A stretch of DNA of 64,000 bases from Rhizophagus clarus (lineage: Eukaryota > Glomeromycota > Glomeromycetes > Glomerales > Glomeraceae): positions 496,001-560,000 of the forward strand of contig BLAL01000047.1 of NCBI GenBank assembly GCA_015698045.1, given 5' to 3'. The notes below the pieces were generated by a model. It saw only the letters and a program-made list of their open reading frames with translations, was not told the origin of the DNA and made no database searches. Positions within the stretch are counted from its first letter, which is position 1. Each line of letters starts with the position of its first letter. The translations under genes and the position numbers were made by a program. Positions 12,948 through 26,220 of this stretch are shown one piece after another.

Positions 12948-13558
12948 TTTAATCTGCACGTGACTTTTAAAAATGATTTATACTAATATGACAAAATAAG
13001 CAGGTAAGGTGTAAAAATTTTTAAATTTATTTTTGACATTTAGTTTAACATTTATTTGGTTCTTTATTTTTTGCAATTATAGTGACTTATAGCTTCATGC
13101 TTAATTTTATCTAGAACTAAAAAAATTGTGAGGATGAGTTTTATGCGTAAATTATAATGGATTTAAAAAACAATCAAATTATCGTTTCTACAAGCTTAAA
13201 AAATTTCCCTTACAAATTTTTATCACAATACTTTATTACAATTTTTCATTACAATTTTCAAATTTTTCATTATAGCATAGATTAAAACTAGATAAAAGTT
13301 TGATGGACACGACTAAAACTAATTTTTCAACAATAATTTTGGGTCGAATTATTATGAAATTTGAATCAATGAAAATGATTGCTTGATTAAATTCATTTAT
13401 TAAATAAGATTTAATAATTTATTATATACTGTGTATGAATTATTTAAATTACAAACTAAGAAATTGTAAGAAATCTTACTACTCTAAGCTTAGTGTTTAA
13501 ATAATTTAAAATACAAGATAAACAAAAACTTTAAATAAATAAATATTTCATAATAACT
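12948..13558. repeat. Direct repeat, copy 2 (partner 1-610)
   Basis: Near-identical to 1-610, about 98% by eye. It lies immediately downstream of kinase A and contains the kinase 3' flank element at 13439-13512. After ataataacta the two copies have unrelated sequence, so the duplication junction is sharp at 13558/610. Confidence 0.9.
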
Positions 13559-13645
13559 AATCAACCAAATAAGGCAATAAAAGATAGAATTTTACAAATA
13601 AATAAATAAATAAATAGCTCATAAAAGTGATAAAATCATTTGTAT

Positions 13646-15932
13646 CTAAATGTCTGAAAATAAATAAATATTTACAGCAATTTAAATTAGTAATTTGAAA
13701 TATAATATTTTATACATTTTAAAATCGATAAACTATTACCATTAGGAATTTCAAATTCATCTTGTTCTTCAGAATGAAAATTCGGGTTATTATATACTTC
13801 CTCATCATCATCTTTATCATCTAAAATAAGAATAAATCTTAAAAATGGTAAAATAATCAATAAAACAAATATTTGGCAAGCTTACCATTAAAATTAATAT
13901 TTAGTTCATTTGTTTCTTGCGCTTTTTCTTGTTTGTATTAATTAAATAAATTATGTATAATGAGTACTATTTCACTAATAATATAAGTAGCTTATTTGCT
14001 TACCATCTTTTATTTGCAACTTTCTGAATGTTTTGGATAAATTTTCACTAACAGGCGCTAGAATTTGGGAATACAAGTCACTACTTATTTATTACTGTAT
14101 ATATTAACAAATTACATAACAGATATGTGACGTTACCTTTAAAATTATTAATATTCTGATTGCTCGATTTATTAAAATCATCGACTAGAAAAAACAAAAT
14201 GGATAATTAACTGAAATGCTTAAATACTATATAACAACTTAATATTTGAAAAAATACTTACTATTGTTTGGAATATTAAAATCGTAACGTTTACTATGAA
14301 ATGCTATTTAAAATAAAAAAAAAACTTCTATTTATAAAATAATTTAAATAAAAGTTGTATGATCTATATTACCTTCTAGTTCCTCTATTTAATATAAAGA
14401 GTGATATTTATTAATATTATAATATATTTTAAATAATAAAATAATATTTACTAAATAATAAATATGATACCTTCTGTTGCATTTCTTGGTTCAGGTAAAT
14501 TTTCAAATTGATGGATTTTACTTGTAAATAATCTACTATTTGTATTATTTGTTAAGTTATTTGTTTCATTTGATTCCATGTTATTAAATGTTTCTTGTTG
14601 AAATGATTCATCTGTCATATTTTGATAATATAAATTTATTTCTCTTATTTTTGTAAGTTCTTCATGGTCAGGTCTTTTTGATGGATCAGCATCCCAACAT
14701 TGTTCCATTAAATTTTTATATTCTATGGGAGTTCCTAATACAATTTTTGGTCTGATGCCATTGATAATATTTATTGCAAGATCATAATCATGTTCATAAT
14801 TAATAAATGGTGGTTGTCCGGATGAAATTTCCCACATAAGCATTGCAATACTATAAATATCAGATTTAAAAGTATATTCTTTTCCATTAATAACTTCTGG
14901 TGCTATGTAAGGAAGATTTCCATATATACATTTTGATGATTTATTAGCAGGTCCACAAAATCCAAGATCACTAATATACCAACCGCCATTAATTTGTGAA
15001 TACAATATATTTCCTGAATGCAAATCTCTATGAATTGAATTTTCTTTATGAATAAAATAAAGTGCCCTAATAATTTCAAAAGTAATATTGATTTTTTGTT
15101 TCCATGTAAGTTGATTACGATTTTTTTGTAAATATTCTCTTAAATTTATATCCATTTTATTCATTACAAGCATATAATTTCCATTTGATATATTTTGTGT
15201 TAAACCAAAACATTGGACAATATTTGGCCATTTATTGCTTATAGTCAAATGCGATATAGCCTATGAAAATTTAAAGATTAAATGTTATTATAAAACTGGT
15301 TAATTATTAAATTCTCTGGACATTTAGATTACATACAGTACCTCTTCAAACCAACTTTGATCTGCACTTTCAACATTTTCTAAACTTTTAAGTATTACAT
15401 AATGATCTCCAAATCTTATTAATTGTTGTTTTTCAGAATCCCAATCATAATATCCACCACTAGTCCAAGTTGCTGTATAAATTTCAGAGAATCCACCTTT
15501 TGTTAGATATTTAATATTCTGTAAATTATTATATGGAATCCATTCAATTACTACACTTGGTACGATTGTTTTAATTTGACAATTCTGGATTAAATTATCA
15601 ACATCATTATTTCCAGATGTCCAATTTGAAAAATTTGATTTTAAATAATTTCGAACACAAATTTCACAATACAATGTAGCTAAACATTCTTGTTTACAAT
15701 TTTCACAAATTCTTTTTGTTCCTGAATTTTCAAGAATTTTATCTCGATCACAACTTCTAGTCATCCAATTTATTGCAAAAGTTTTTTCATCTTTTGTAAG
15801 AGAGTTATCAGCAAGAACTGTTTGTTTCCTAAACTCATTTTGTTTATGAATATCATTGTAAACATTATAATCTATTAAGGCGATTGATCTAGTAAGCACT
15901 GCATTAACAAGCTCTTTTCGAATAGCAGACAT
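13646..15932 (-). CDS. Kinase A: TKL-type protein kinase with micro-exon tail
   Basis: Predicted 555 residues from nine exons: 15932-15342, 15260-14471, 14384-14373, 14303-14262, 14184-14137, 14057-14004, 13927-13886, 13820-13740 and 13653-13646, all GT-AG with matching phases. The ATG opens MSAIRKELV, shared by all copies. Residues 1-65 are helical. A Cys knuckle follows (C-x2-C-x3-C-x5-C-x2-C, about 75-91). WIPYNNLQNIKYL starts the kinase N-lobe with a KGGFSEIY loop. Lys182 (VILKSL) is the ATP-anchoring Lys. HRDLHSGN (274-281) is the catalytic loop, DLG (295-297) replaces DFG, and APE closes the activation loop. The tail is hydrophilic, ending EFEIPNDI. It probably phosphorylates Ser/Thr or Tyr; substrate unknown. 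This is the only copy here with all splice sites, motifs and tail exons intact. The last exon adds only two codons and the stop. Confidence 0.85.
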
Positions 15933-16000
15933 AGAATATTTATAATTATAAGCACTGAAGAAAGGGACTTTATAAATAAAAAATTACAGTGATAAGAAAA

Positions 16001-16027
16001 GGCTGAATGGAGTTTTGTATCCGAAAT
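16001..16027 (-). promoter_or_regulatory. Shared kinase promoter element (copy A)
   Basis: On the minus strand this reads ATTTCGGATACAAAACTCC followed by ATTCAGCC, about 69 bases upstream of the kinase A ATG. The same block occurs 56-75 bases upstream of all five kinase starts. The atacaaaa/atataaaa core resembles a TATA box. Confidence 0.7.
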
Positions 16028-16029
16028 GA

Positions 16030-17279
16030 TTTACAGTTTTACAATGCAGTACAACATACTCAGTATCGCACAAAATGTACCAATAGAACTGCATTCATGT
16101 CGCATATGTTACATACTGTACTGTACATCACCGAATAAATTATTCCATCAAATTATTACGTCACATTTATAATAATTTCTTGGCTATAACGATAAGTGAA
16201 ACGATTAAACTAGCTAATCGCTATTAATAAGAATTTAGTTTTTGTGAATAAATTTTTAAAATATTTGTAGTGAATTGTGTTAATCATTTAGAATAGATAA
16301 AAGAAAAAATTATCTTAAAATTTACGAAATAGATTCCCGGACTTTAACAGGGCCAGTCGTTGGTTTAAGTTAGAACAGTGCAAAGAAATATTAATTTCAG
16401 TTATTTAGAAATGAAAATGAATCAATCGTTCTAATCATAAAGAGAAGCGACTAGCTTATAATGATGCATCATCTGTTATAAATAATAAAAAATATTAAAA
16501 TTTTAAATTTAAAAATTTTAAAGCATATACACAAAAAATATTTGAATAAAAATAATAACTTGCACATGGCTCAAAGTAATTTTACATTAATAAATGAGAA
16601 TTTTATAGTAAAATAAACATATAAAATACAAGAAATCATAAAAACTATTAAACATAACACTAGCTTATTGAACTTGATATATCTCTATAATTATTATTAT
16701 AAAAAAAAGAATAAAGCAAATGTTAATTGATACCTGTGAGATGAAAATGCAATTTTATGTTTTAAATATTAATAAATAACGAACATTCATTTGGCCTATT
16801 ATTGATGTTAATTTTTAATCAATTTAACTTCAGATAGAATAAAAAGTTACTGATATTATTATACTAACCGAAATAAATTTTCTCGTCAAAGGAGTTATTA
16901 AGTATGTTAAATTTTAAAACATTTTACTGAATATATTAATTATAGCAAAATCTCTAGCCATTACTTATTAATTGAGCATGATTGCTTAGTTAATTTCATT
17001 TATTTAAATACTATTAGAATAAATTTATAAACCCTAGTATTTAAAATAAAAAAAGTGATAATGATTTATTATATTTTAAATTATTTAAACACGAAGAAAT
17101 CTTAATACTCTAACCCTAGTGTTTAAATTTTTAAAAGTATAATGTAAGCAAAAAACTTTAAATAAACAAATATTTCATAGTAATCGACAAAAAAAAGTTA
17201 CAAAGAACAAATTGTAAAGCATTTTTGATTTTTACGGTCTATCCTGTAGAAGGGGCGAAGAACTGTTAGTCAATTACAC
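16030..17279. other. Upstream of kinase A; old kinase-flank relic
   Basis: 16190-16490 is a diverged direct copy of 11040-11290. 16960-17190 is a diverged copy of about 410-610 and 13360-13558, including the 3' flank element (17080-17130). This suggests that a further kinase copy once stood upstream and only its downstream DNA remains. No coding region. Confidence 0.55.
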
Positions 17280-17600
17280 AAAGAAAAAGGATACGACCGA
17301 AAACAACAGCAAATACAATCCCAGGTGGGAATGAGACCTCTATCTAACAGGTTAGTTTTATTTGAACAGATTCTTTCTGAATGAAAAAAAAAAAAATGAC
17401 TGACCGTGAAAATCTGCTACATTAACGTGAAGAAGAATACACGAAGTAATTGGAATATAAGAAATTAGAAACTCAGAAAACAATAATCAGATTAAAATGG
17501 AAAACGATACTTGAGAATCCCAGCGTTTTTAAGATGAGCGTGATAGATTACGCTTTATTGAAGAAAAATCTGAAGAGCCAAAACGCAAGGTATTGCATTT
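17280..17600 (+). pseudogene. Decayed coding relic, charged helical protein
   Basis: One plus frame reads a charged coil-like peptide ending DRLRFIEEKSEEPKRK at about 17590. It is interrupted by TGA and TAA codons, several of which would be CGA or CAA by a single C-to-T change. A donor-like gta follows. No family recognised. It may be a transposon or gene remnant. Confidence 0.3.
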
Positions 17601-17868
17601 CATGTGTTATCTATATATAATAATAAAAATTTTTTTAGGCTAAAAATAAAAAGTTGATTAAAAAACGTGCTTTCTATCATTTTGTTATGCAATAATTAAT
17701 ACAAGAACATTTAGTTACATGTAAAAAAGGGATATTAATAAATAAATCTAATGCTACATTCGCTAATAACATCTATATTTGAATTATTACTTTGACTTAA
17801 AAGACTCCTAATATTACTTTAAATTTGTTTTTTTATGATCAATCGACTCTTCGTTCTCTACTTTTATG

Positions 17869-18200
17869 TTATATAAGGTAATTGCGAACTACATGATCTT
17901 CTAAAGCATTTAAATCGCTTCGAGTAACCGAAAAATTCATAAATACACCATCAAAGTCTGTGAGTAATGGTTTGATACGTTGTTCATTGTTTCCGTGTAA
18001 AAAGGGTGAAATGAATTTTTGATCCTTTCTGTGGAGCGCAGCTCCTAAAAAAAAAAAATTAATTTTTTAAATTTCTCTTTGAGAGTGAAATAACACAATC
18101 GGTAAATATAACTCGTTAAAATTTTCTTCCGCCTTATCTATTCTTTCATCGAAATTTTTTAGCATAGTAGTTAACTTGGTTTTAACAAGTCTAATTTTTT
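17869..18200 (-). CDS. Two exon-like segments of an unidentified gene
   Basis: Minus-strand 18044-17869 begins right after a long pyrimidine run ending in TAG. It is open for 58 codons with diverse amino acids (for example KDQKFISPFLHGNNEQR and ALEDHVVRNYLI) to a stop at 17869. Upstream, about 18200-18086 is open with a helical peptide (LKNFDERIDKAEENFNELYLP). I could not find a convincing donor between them, so the gene is partial or decayed. No family recognised. Confidence 0.4.
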
Positions 18201-21182
18201 GTAAAATTTAAGTGCCATAGTAAATATTTTACGGCGAAGGAATATCTATTATAGATACGAGGTGCACTATGACGTAATGATTATTCGGTACCATAACTGA
18301 GTATATCACTGAATGTGTCGCAGTAAAAAAGGCATGAAATTATTTGGGACGAAAGCGGTATAAAATGTTTAGCTGCACAAGTAATATTTCTTACGGGCCT
18401 TCCAAGAACCTTATGTTAAACTACGTACAAATGCAAATTACGTAATTTTTATAGCTCGCTGTTAAAATTCATCAAAAATCGAATGTTTTATTAAATTTAC
18501 TAAATAACCTAATTTCTATTTTTCATTACAATCTCACTCCATAGTTCTCATTTTAACAAAGAATTTAAAATTTTTTTTTTCAATTTTTCATTATTCCATA
18601 ACAAATTACAAATTTCTTCGTAATGTATGTTTTTATTACATTAATTTTTAAACCTACTAGTAAATTTGAATGTAAATAAATGTTCAAATAAAATGTCTAG
18701 GAAAATTTTTTGTTCCTTAATGAAGAACCTCGAATTTTGAAGATAGGATATTAGAACCTTGTGAATGTGAAGAATTTTTAAAGTTTGGACGTAAGAGTTT
18801 AATTAATAAATTAGTATAATGTGAAATTTGAGCATAAAATTAATATTTGAGTATCATTTTATCAACGGTTATAAGCTAGTCATTATGTGTAATACTCTAT
18901 TACATCCATTTTGTCGATATTATTTTACCAACGATTTTAATGAGACAGGGTCGTTTTATTATTCTACTTTGTTAAATACAAAATAGTCTATTACTTGCGA
19001 GATTACGTCATTGTTATACAACACTTGAAAGTTCACTATGTAATTGTATTTCTCTTTTTCTTGACAAAAAAAAATTCAAATAAATTAAAACAAAAGAAAT
19101 TAATGCAAATAAAACCCTAATTATTGTATACGCGTTGTTGTATCTTATCATCTTTATTATCTACAATAAGAACGAGTGAACTGAGATAAAGGAACGTAGA
19201 ATTAAATTTGTAATTTTTGAAGAAATTTCCAATACTTTTAGGGCCAGAATAAACAATATTTGTTTTATGAAAAGAAATATCTTTTGGATAGTCTATTATA
19301 ATATAAACGATAAAAACATTATAAATGACCATAATTGTAATGAATAATCTTAAAAATTAAATATTCTCTTAATACGTCATCTGTAAATTCATAATAATTA
19401 TAAATCGTGCGTGGCAGTAATGAATCATTTTATTATGTATAAAGAGAATTAGTTAAGTCGTAAATACCCATAAATAAGTAAGTAGAACCAGGACAAAACG
19501 AGAACTGTCATGGGGACAACTTTCTATTTCCATAAACAAGTAGTACTACAACACACCTATATGTTAAATTTTGTTGCAGGTCGATACCATTAAAGTGATC
19601 AAGGGTGTAACACAATTCAATTTGAAAATTTGACAATCTACAACGAACGAACCTTTGTAACACGTACATTCTGGCAATCAATATAATAACTTACAATACT
19701 GATCACCATGAATTTGTGAATTATAATTAACAAAAAGAATATCGGAAAAAACATTGTAACTTGATTTCTTAAATTTTTAAAAATGAAAAATTTGTTAGTG
19801 CAAGATACAATATCGCCATAATTATTAATTAAAAAGCTAGACTTATGTTTATTTTGCAAATATAAAATTATATGTAAACAAAAATTCACGACATTCTTCT
19901 TATTTATCGGAATAAAAACGGCGCAATAATAGATTATTTACACGATAACAGATCTTCGCATAGTAACTATAAATTCAAAGTGTCCTATTCTAACCGCCAG
20001 ATCAGTGTATCAACTGCTCTATTAGGATATCCATAACGGAAGAAAAAAAATTATTATTCGTCGTTGTATACTTTCTTTGAAATATTCAATTTGCGAAAAA
20101 ATTTCTTGGTGATTTTTTAATACAAGAATTATATCAATGAATTATATTTAAACTCTTGTTACAAATCAAACGAAAAAAATTCTCTTTTGCTCTTAACAGT
20201 TAACAATGTAAATCATTAAATTATTATTTAGGTGAATTTCCTGTTAACAAATACGTCGCACAGGATTATACACCCTGAAAGTTAAATAAAATCATACGTG
20301 AGCCACGTGTTGCTCTTATAAAAAATTGTTATTTAAAATTTATGCAAAATATTATAAAATGGGAAATATGCGGAATGAATAGGTGTAAAATGTCTATATT
20401 TAGTTCGGTCAGGCTTACACAGTCGATCCTCTTATGATTACAGTAACGATTCATCTGCAAATTTTTTATGTCGTATAACGAAACTGTTCAAGTAAGAGTT
20501 AAAGAGTGTTACGTGATACTACATCAAATATAAAAGTTACCCTCGTCTCTTTTTTTATTGTCTTAGACGTGTTGTTTTGTTATTTCTACGTCGATTTTTT
20601 TTTTATTTTGGATTTTATTCTTTGTAACATAATCAATCTTTTTTATTCCCACGCCTTTCTATAAAAGGTAAATTACATAATATTTGGCATTAATTTAATA
20701 TCTTTAATTTTTTTTTTTTAAGAAAAATTTTTTTTTTGAAAAAAAAAACAAATAAAAATAAAAATTTTTTTTCATATTTCACCTAACACTTTTCGTCTGA
20801 TAAAAATCATTGATTTTTGAAGATTCTTTATCCTTTTTTTTCCATTTTTTTTATTTAAGAGAGTTAAAATTAAATTAATGCATTCCATTAAACGAGAGTT
20901 TTAATTTTTTAATTCTGTTTATAATCACTCAGGAGTTATTATTTATTAATTTGTTAATTTTTATTTACATTGTTTACAAAAGGTAAATATTTATATTTAT
21001 TTATTTATTTTTCTTATACATATTAATTTATTTGTAACCGTTTTCTAATTCATATTTCTTATGGCATGTGATTTAATTGGTTGTACGTTCAAGCATCATC
21101 AAAAAAAAATTTTTTTTTATTTGTTTTTATAATTTAAATCGATATTTACTCCACGTTTTCTATACACAGATAATAATCACTC
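18201..21182. other. Intergenic, upstream region of the F-box gene
   Basis: No supported coding region. At 20658-20668 ctataaaagg is a possible TATA box. Between it and the F-box ATG there are paired splice-like signals (aaaaggtaaatat near 20980 and acacag at 21165-21170), so a 5' UTR intron is possible but unproven. Confidence 0.4.
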
Positions 21183-22354
21183 ATGAATAACAACAACAAC
21201 AACAGCAGCAGCAGCAACAACAGCAACAACAACAACAACAACGATGATGATACCAACAACAATAATAATGATGAAAATTCTAAACCACATTTAGTCACAT
21301 TTCCTTATGAAATAATAGTGGATATTTGTAGATATGTAGACATATATTCTTTACGTTCTTTAGCAATATCATGTAAAGGTCTCGTATTCGTCCAACGCTA
21401 TCCTCCATTGTGGCGACACATTCATTTCACAACTCCTGAGGAACATAAACGAATTGAAAAAGATTATTTGAGTAATTCCCAATATATTTCATCTATTCCA
21501 CATAAACTTCGTAGAATTGATGATAAATCTATTAAAAATTTAATACTTATGCTTAAAAATTATAATTTATTAGATGCTGTTAATAGTATTGATTTAGATT
21601 TTACAAGTATAAATTGTACTTCTATCTGGGAATCTATTAATAGTTTTCCGAATTTAGAAGAAATAAGTTTAAGAGGTTGTTCTTGTTTATCCCTTCGTGA
21701 ATTAGGGTCGGCTTTAACATGGTTTGAACCTCTTCAACCTATATTAAAATTAAATAAATTAAGGGTACTTTGGTGTAAGGATATTGATACGAGATCTCTT
21801 ATGAATCAAAATCTTTTTATTGATTCCGGTGTTTCTTATTATAAAATCATTTATACGGATCTTAATAGAGCGTTAAAAACATTAAGTACTGAAAAATCTA
21901 TTCAACTTGATATAGGTATGTTTTGATTTTCTTACCTTTTTTTTTTTTTTTATGGTTTTTCAAATATTAATTATTGATTATCGTCTCTTATTTAGATCTT
22001 TGTAAGATATGTAGAGAAAACATAACATTTACTATGGAATGTGGTCACTGTTTAGTACAAAATAATTTTTGTATGAGCTGTGATTTAGATAAAGGATGTC
22101 TGGAATGTTACACATTTTATTGTAATGAAGTGAAATGTTCAAATTCTTTATTGGGAACAATTAAAGAATGTGATATTTGTCACGGTCACGCTTTAATTTG
22201 TAATTCATGTCCTCAAAAATCATGTTATAAATGTAAGGTATTCGCTTGTAGAAGGTGTCCTCAAACGACTGAAAAATGTAAAGATTGTGATAAATATTTT
22301 TGTAGACAAGTTTGTAAGCATTATTGTAATAAAAATACTTCTTTCTTATCGTAA
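21183..22354 (+). CDS. F-box protein with C-terminal Cys-rich zinc-binding-like domain
   Basis: Two exons, 21183-21915 and 21996-22354, join in phase across an 80-base GT-AG intron to give 363 residues. Residues 1-33 are Asn/Ser-rich, from an expanded aac/agc repeat. Residues 37-80 fit an F-box (FPYEIIVDICRYV...YPPLWRHIHF), the Skp1-binding part of SCF ubiquitin ligases. LRR-like segments follow (FPNLEEISLRGCSCLSLREL). Exon 2 encodes 120 residues with 23 Cys in repeated C-x2-C pairs plus His, probably a multi-zinc fold; this pairing is not a standard SCF receptor layout as I know it. It is likely a substrate receptor; the target is unknown. It lies upstream of kinase B in the same direction. 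Three broken relatives lie in this window, each beside a kinase. Confidence 0.85.
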
Positions 22355-24049
22355 AGAATGAAAGAAAATTAATTAGTAATGAAAAGGAAAAAAAAAAAAA
22401 AAGAAAGAAAATGGGATTAAGAAAATCATATATTATGATTAATATTATGGTATGGTTCGTTTAGATTATATGTAGTAATTATTTACTAATTAATGTAGTT
22501 TATGTAATTTGTGTAGTTAATGTAGATATGTAGATATGTAGATATGTGATTACGTGGCTTTTCTAAGAAAAAGTGTATACGTTACTTAAATTATTATAAT
22601 TTTCTGTTTTTATTCGTTAACAAAAAAAAATTTTATTTTTTTTTTTTTTAAAAAAAAAAATTGTTCAAAAAAAACTTTATAATTCAATTTCACAATAAGT
22701 TTCGTTAAAATAAAATTTGTATCATGGAATTAAAAAGAATGAAAAAATATTATTTGATTAACTGTTAACGACAAATTTCTACAGATATTTAACTGATTAC
22801 CTAAACAACCCAATGATACAAGTAATAATACAGGTTTATGATGATAAAGTTACACTATCAAGTACTGTGAAAAACTTGACTGAAAAAAATAATTCGCACG
22901 TTGATACGTTGATCAGTTCTTATCATTATCCTATACTTCAAAAACCTATCGCAACTTATCAATAAATTTTGGAGTAAAAAGAAAATATTACGTCGAATCA
23001 AATAATTTATTAATAAAAAAAAAAAAAAATTTTTTGTTTTGGTTCAACCAACTAATTGTATTGAAGTGGCCAGTTTTTATTGTGAAAGAAAGAAATTCTT
23101 CCGATGATATATTAAACATATTTAAACTTCGTAAAAATTTTTTTGTTATTATTTTTTAACACTTTCTCTTTCACCTTGTATTATTAAAACTTTTCGCAAT
23201 GAAACATTTCATTACTCAAGCACTAAAATAAATAAACGAAAAAGTCTGTCTGAGTTAAATCGTAATTAATATCAATTTCTTGACCTATCCTTTCCGCAGT
23301 ATCGATATATATATTTTTTAACAAATCCAACTTTTGACTATATTGTGAAAAAATAAGTCGTAACTCATCTATTTCTATTTTAAGTTGACATTAAACGAGG
23401 GCGCAAGAAAAAAAAGATTTATAATTTTTAGATTCATGCCTATTTTCAATTATAATTTGGATATGAAACTGAGTCATGACGTAAATTAATTAAAATATTT
23501 AAAGATTAGTTTTTTTACTATGGTGGTTTAATTCAATTTCTTATAAAGAATTACATATATGTACAGTAGATTTTATATCCAGAGTTTTTTTATAATGATT
23601 ATTTAATTGTAAAGATTAAACTGAAAAATAATATTTATTTAAATATGACTTTGATTTAAAAACATTTTTATTAGTTCAATTTTATTACATGGAGTCAATA
23701 AACTGTAATTATGGAACGCAATTACATACTATTTTTTCCTTGCAAACAATTTATTCTCGATTAACGTAAAAAGATATTACCTGCATTTTTATTAAAATTT
23801 TATTTCATCATTAAGCATTTAATTTTAATCCCATCCGTCGGTTTACGATAATATTTTACTGCTAATAAATTTAGCAATATTTAAATTTACAAATACTCAA
23901 ATGATTTAAAGGTTATTTTATTAAGCCTAAATAAATGGTACAAATTATTAAATTATTTTCTCCATCTGAAAAAGAAAAATTATTTTTCACTCGATTTATC
24001 TCACGTGATTGACGGTGACTATGTGACAAGATCACGATTCACGAGTAAT
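22355..24049. other. Intergenic between F-box gene and kinase B
   Basis: The F-box 3' region includes three tandem copies of gtagatat near 22520-22545, a mark kept in the relic at 27680. The rest is A+T-rich without a supported gene. Confidence 0.5.
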
Positions 24050-24103
24050 CTGCAGACTGGAGATCATTGCTAATAGTTTCGGATATAAAACTCCGTTCAG
24101 CCT
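24050..24103 (+). promoter_or_regulatory. Shared kinase promoter element (copy B, long form)
   Basis: Contains gactggagatcattgcta, then tttcggatataaaactccg and ttcagcc, ending 73 bases before the ATG. The left part (actggagatcatt) is also found upstream of kinases C and D, and in altered form at E. It is probably a core promoter with a TATA-like atataaaa. Confidence 0.75.
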
Positions 24104-24175
24104 ATTTTTAATTTTTTTTTTGCTTTCAACTTATATAAAAGTACTTTTCCTTTCAAAACATTTTATAAAAATTCC

Positions 24176-26136
24176 ATGTCTGCTATTCGAGAAGAACTTG
24201 CTCAAGCATCAATTAACAGATCAATTGCCTTAATAGATTATAATGTTCACAATGATATTCACAAACAATATGAGTTTATGAAACAAACAGTTCTTGCTGA
24301 TAATTCTCTTACAAAAGATGAAAAAACTTTTGCAATAAAATGGATGACTAGAGATTATGATCGAGATAAAATTCTTCATAATTCAGGAACAAAAAGAATT
24401 TGTGAAAATTGTAAACAAGAATGTTTAGCTACATTATATTGTGAAATTTGTGTTCGAAATTATTTAAAATCGAATTTTTCAAATTGGACATCTGGAAATG
24501 ATGATATTGATAATTTAATCCAGAAATGTCAAACTGAAACACTCTTGCCAAATAACATAATTGAATGGATTCCATATAATAATTTACAGAATATTAAATA
24601 TCTAACAAAAGGTGGATTCTCTGACATTTATACAGCAGATTGGATTGATGGAAGATCTGAAGAATGGGATCCTGAAAAACAACAATTAATAAGATTTGGA
24701 GGTCAAAATGTAATACTTAAAAGTTTAGAAAATGTTGAAAGTGCAAATCGAAGTTGGTTTGATGAGGTTTGTAATATAAGTGTGCTCAAAAGAAGGTAAA
24801 TGATTTTAAATCAGTTTTTATAATATTTAACCTTTAAATTTTCATAGGCTATATCGCATTTGACTATAAGCAATAAATGGTCAGATATTGTCCAATGTTT
24901 TGGTTTAACACAAAATATATCAAATGGAAATTATATGCTTGTAATGGATATAATGGATATGAATTTAAGAGAATATTTACAACAAAATCATAATCAACTT
25001 ACATGGAAACAAAAAATCAATATTACTTTTGAAATTATTAGGGCACTTTATTTTATTCATAAAGGGAATGCAATTCATAGAGATTTGCATTCAGGAAACA
25101 TATTGTATTCGCAACTTAATAGTGGTTGGTTTATTAGTGACCTTGGATTTTGTGGACCTGCTAATAAATCATCAAAATGTATATATGGAAATCTTCCTTA
25201 CATAGCACCAGAAGTTATTAATGGAAAAGAATATACTTTTAAGTCTGATATTTATAGTATTGCAATGCTTATGTGGGAAATTTCATCCGGACAACCACCA
25301 TTTATTAATTATGAACATGATTATAATCTTGCAATAAATATTATCAATGGTATCAGACCAAAAATAGTATTAGGAACTCCAGTTGAGTATAAAAATTTAA
25401 TGGAACAATGTTGGGATGCTGATCCATTAAAAAGACCTGATACTGAAGCACTTACAATAAAAATAAGAGATATGAATTTATTTTATCAAAATATGACAGA
25501 TGAATCACTTCAACTAGAAATATATAGTAATTTAGAATTTGATAAAACAAATAGCTCAACAAGTAATATAAATAGCAGATTATTTACAAGTAAAATCCAT
25601 CAATTTGAAAATTTACCTGATCCAAGAAATGCAACTGAAGGTAATATATATTTTTTAATTCAAAAATATTATAAATATTATAATATTAATAAATATCACT
25701 CTTTCTTATATTAAATAATCAATAGAAGAACTTGAAGGTAATGTAAACTAAAACAATTTTTATTTAAAATCTTTTTTACACTATTTGATTAAAATATTTT
25801 TTTATTTTGAATAGCATTTCATAGTAAATCATATGATTTTAATATTCCTGGCAATAGTAAGTATTTTTTTTACACCATATTAAACTCATTATATAAGTGA
25901 TATTTAATTATTAGTTTTACCTTTTCCTTAGTTGATGATTTCAATAAATCAAATAGTCAAAAAAATATCAGAACATCAAAAATAAGTAGTATTTTTAAAG
26001 GTTGGTAATTTTACTTATGCTTTATTTTTTTGGAAAAAAAGAATAAGAAAAAAATATTATTATTTTCTAAACTTTAGCTAATAGTAAGAGATTATCCAAA
26101 ATGTTTGAAAAATTGCAAATAAGGAATGATAAATAA
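24176..26136 (+). CDS. Kinase B: TKL-type protein kinase, tail shortened by splice-donor loss
   Basis: Exons 24176-24766, 24848-25640, 25726-25737, 25815-25856, 25932-26000 and 26078-26136 give about 521 residues. The Cys knuckle, Lys182, HRDLHSGN, DLG and APE are all present, so the catalytic domain looks active. The exon 6 donor has changed: where the closely matching copy D has aatGGTaaat, this copy has aatGATaaat (26128-26130). Translation therefore runs on to TAA at 26134-26136. The later tail exons (26221-26292, 26376-26447 and 26542-26549) are still intact downstream but can no longer be joined by the usual splice. Exon 2 and the tail resemble kinase D most closely; intron 1 resembles kinase C. 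Confidence 0.82.
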
Positions 26137-26220
26137 ACAACTGAAGCTAATATTCTTATTATGTCAAATCTTAATTAAATATAAAATTTGTTTATTTAAT
26201 ATTTATTTTGATTAATTTAG

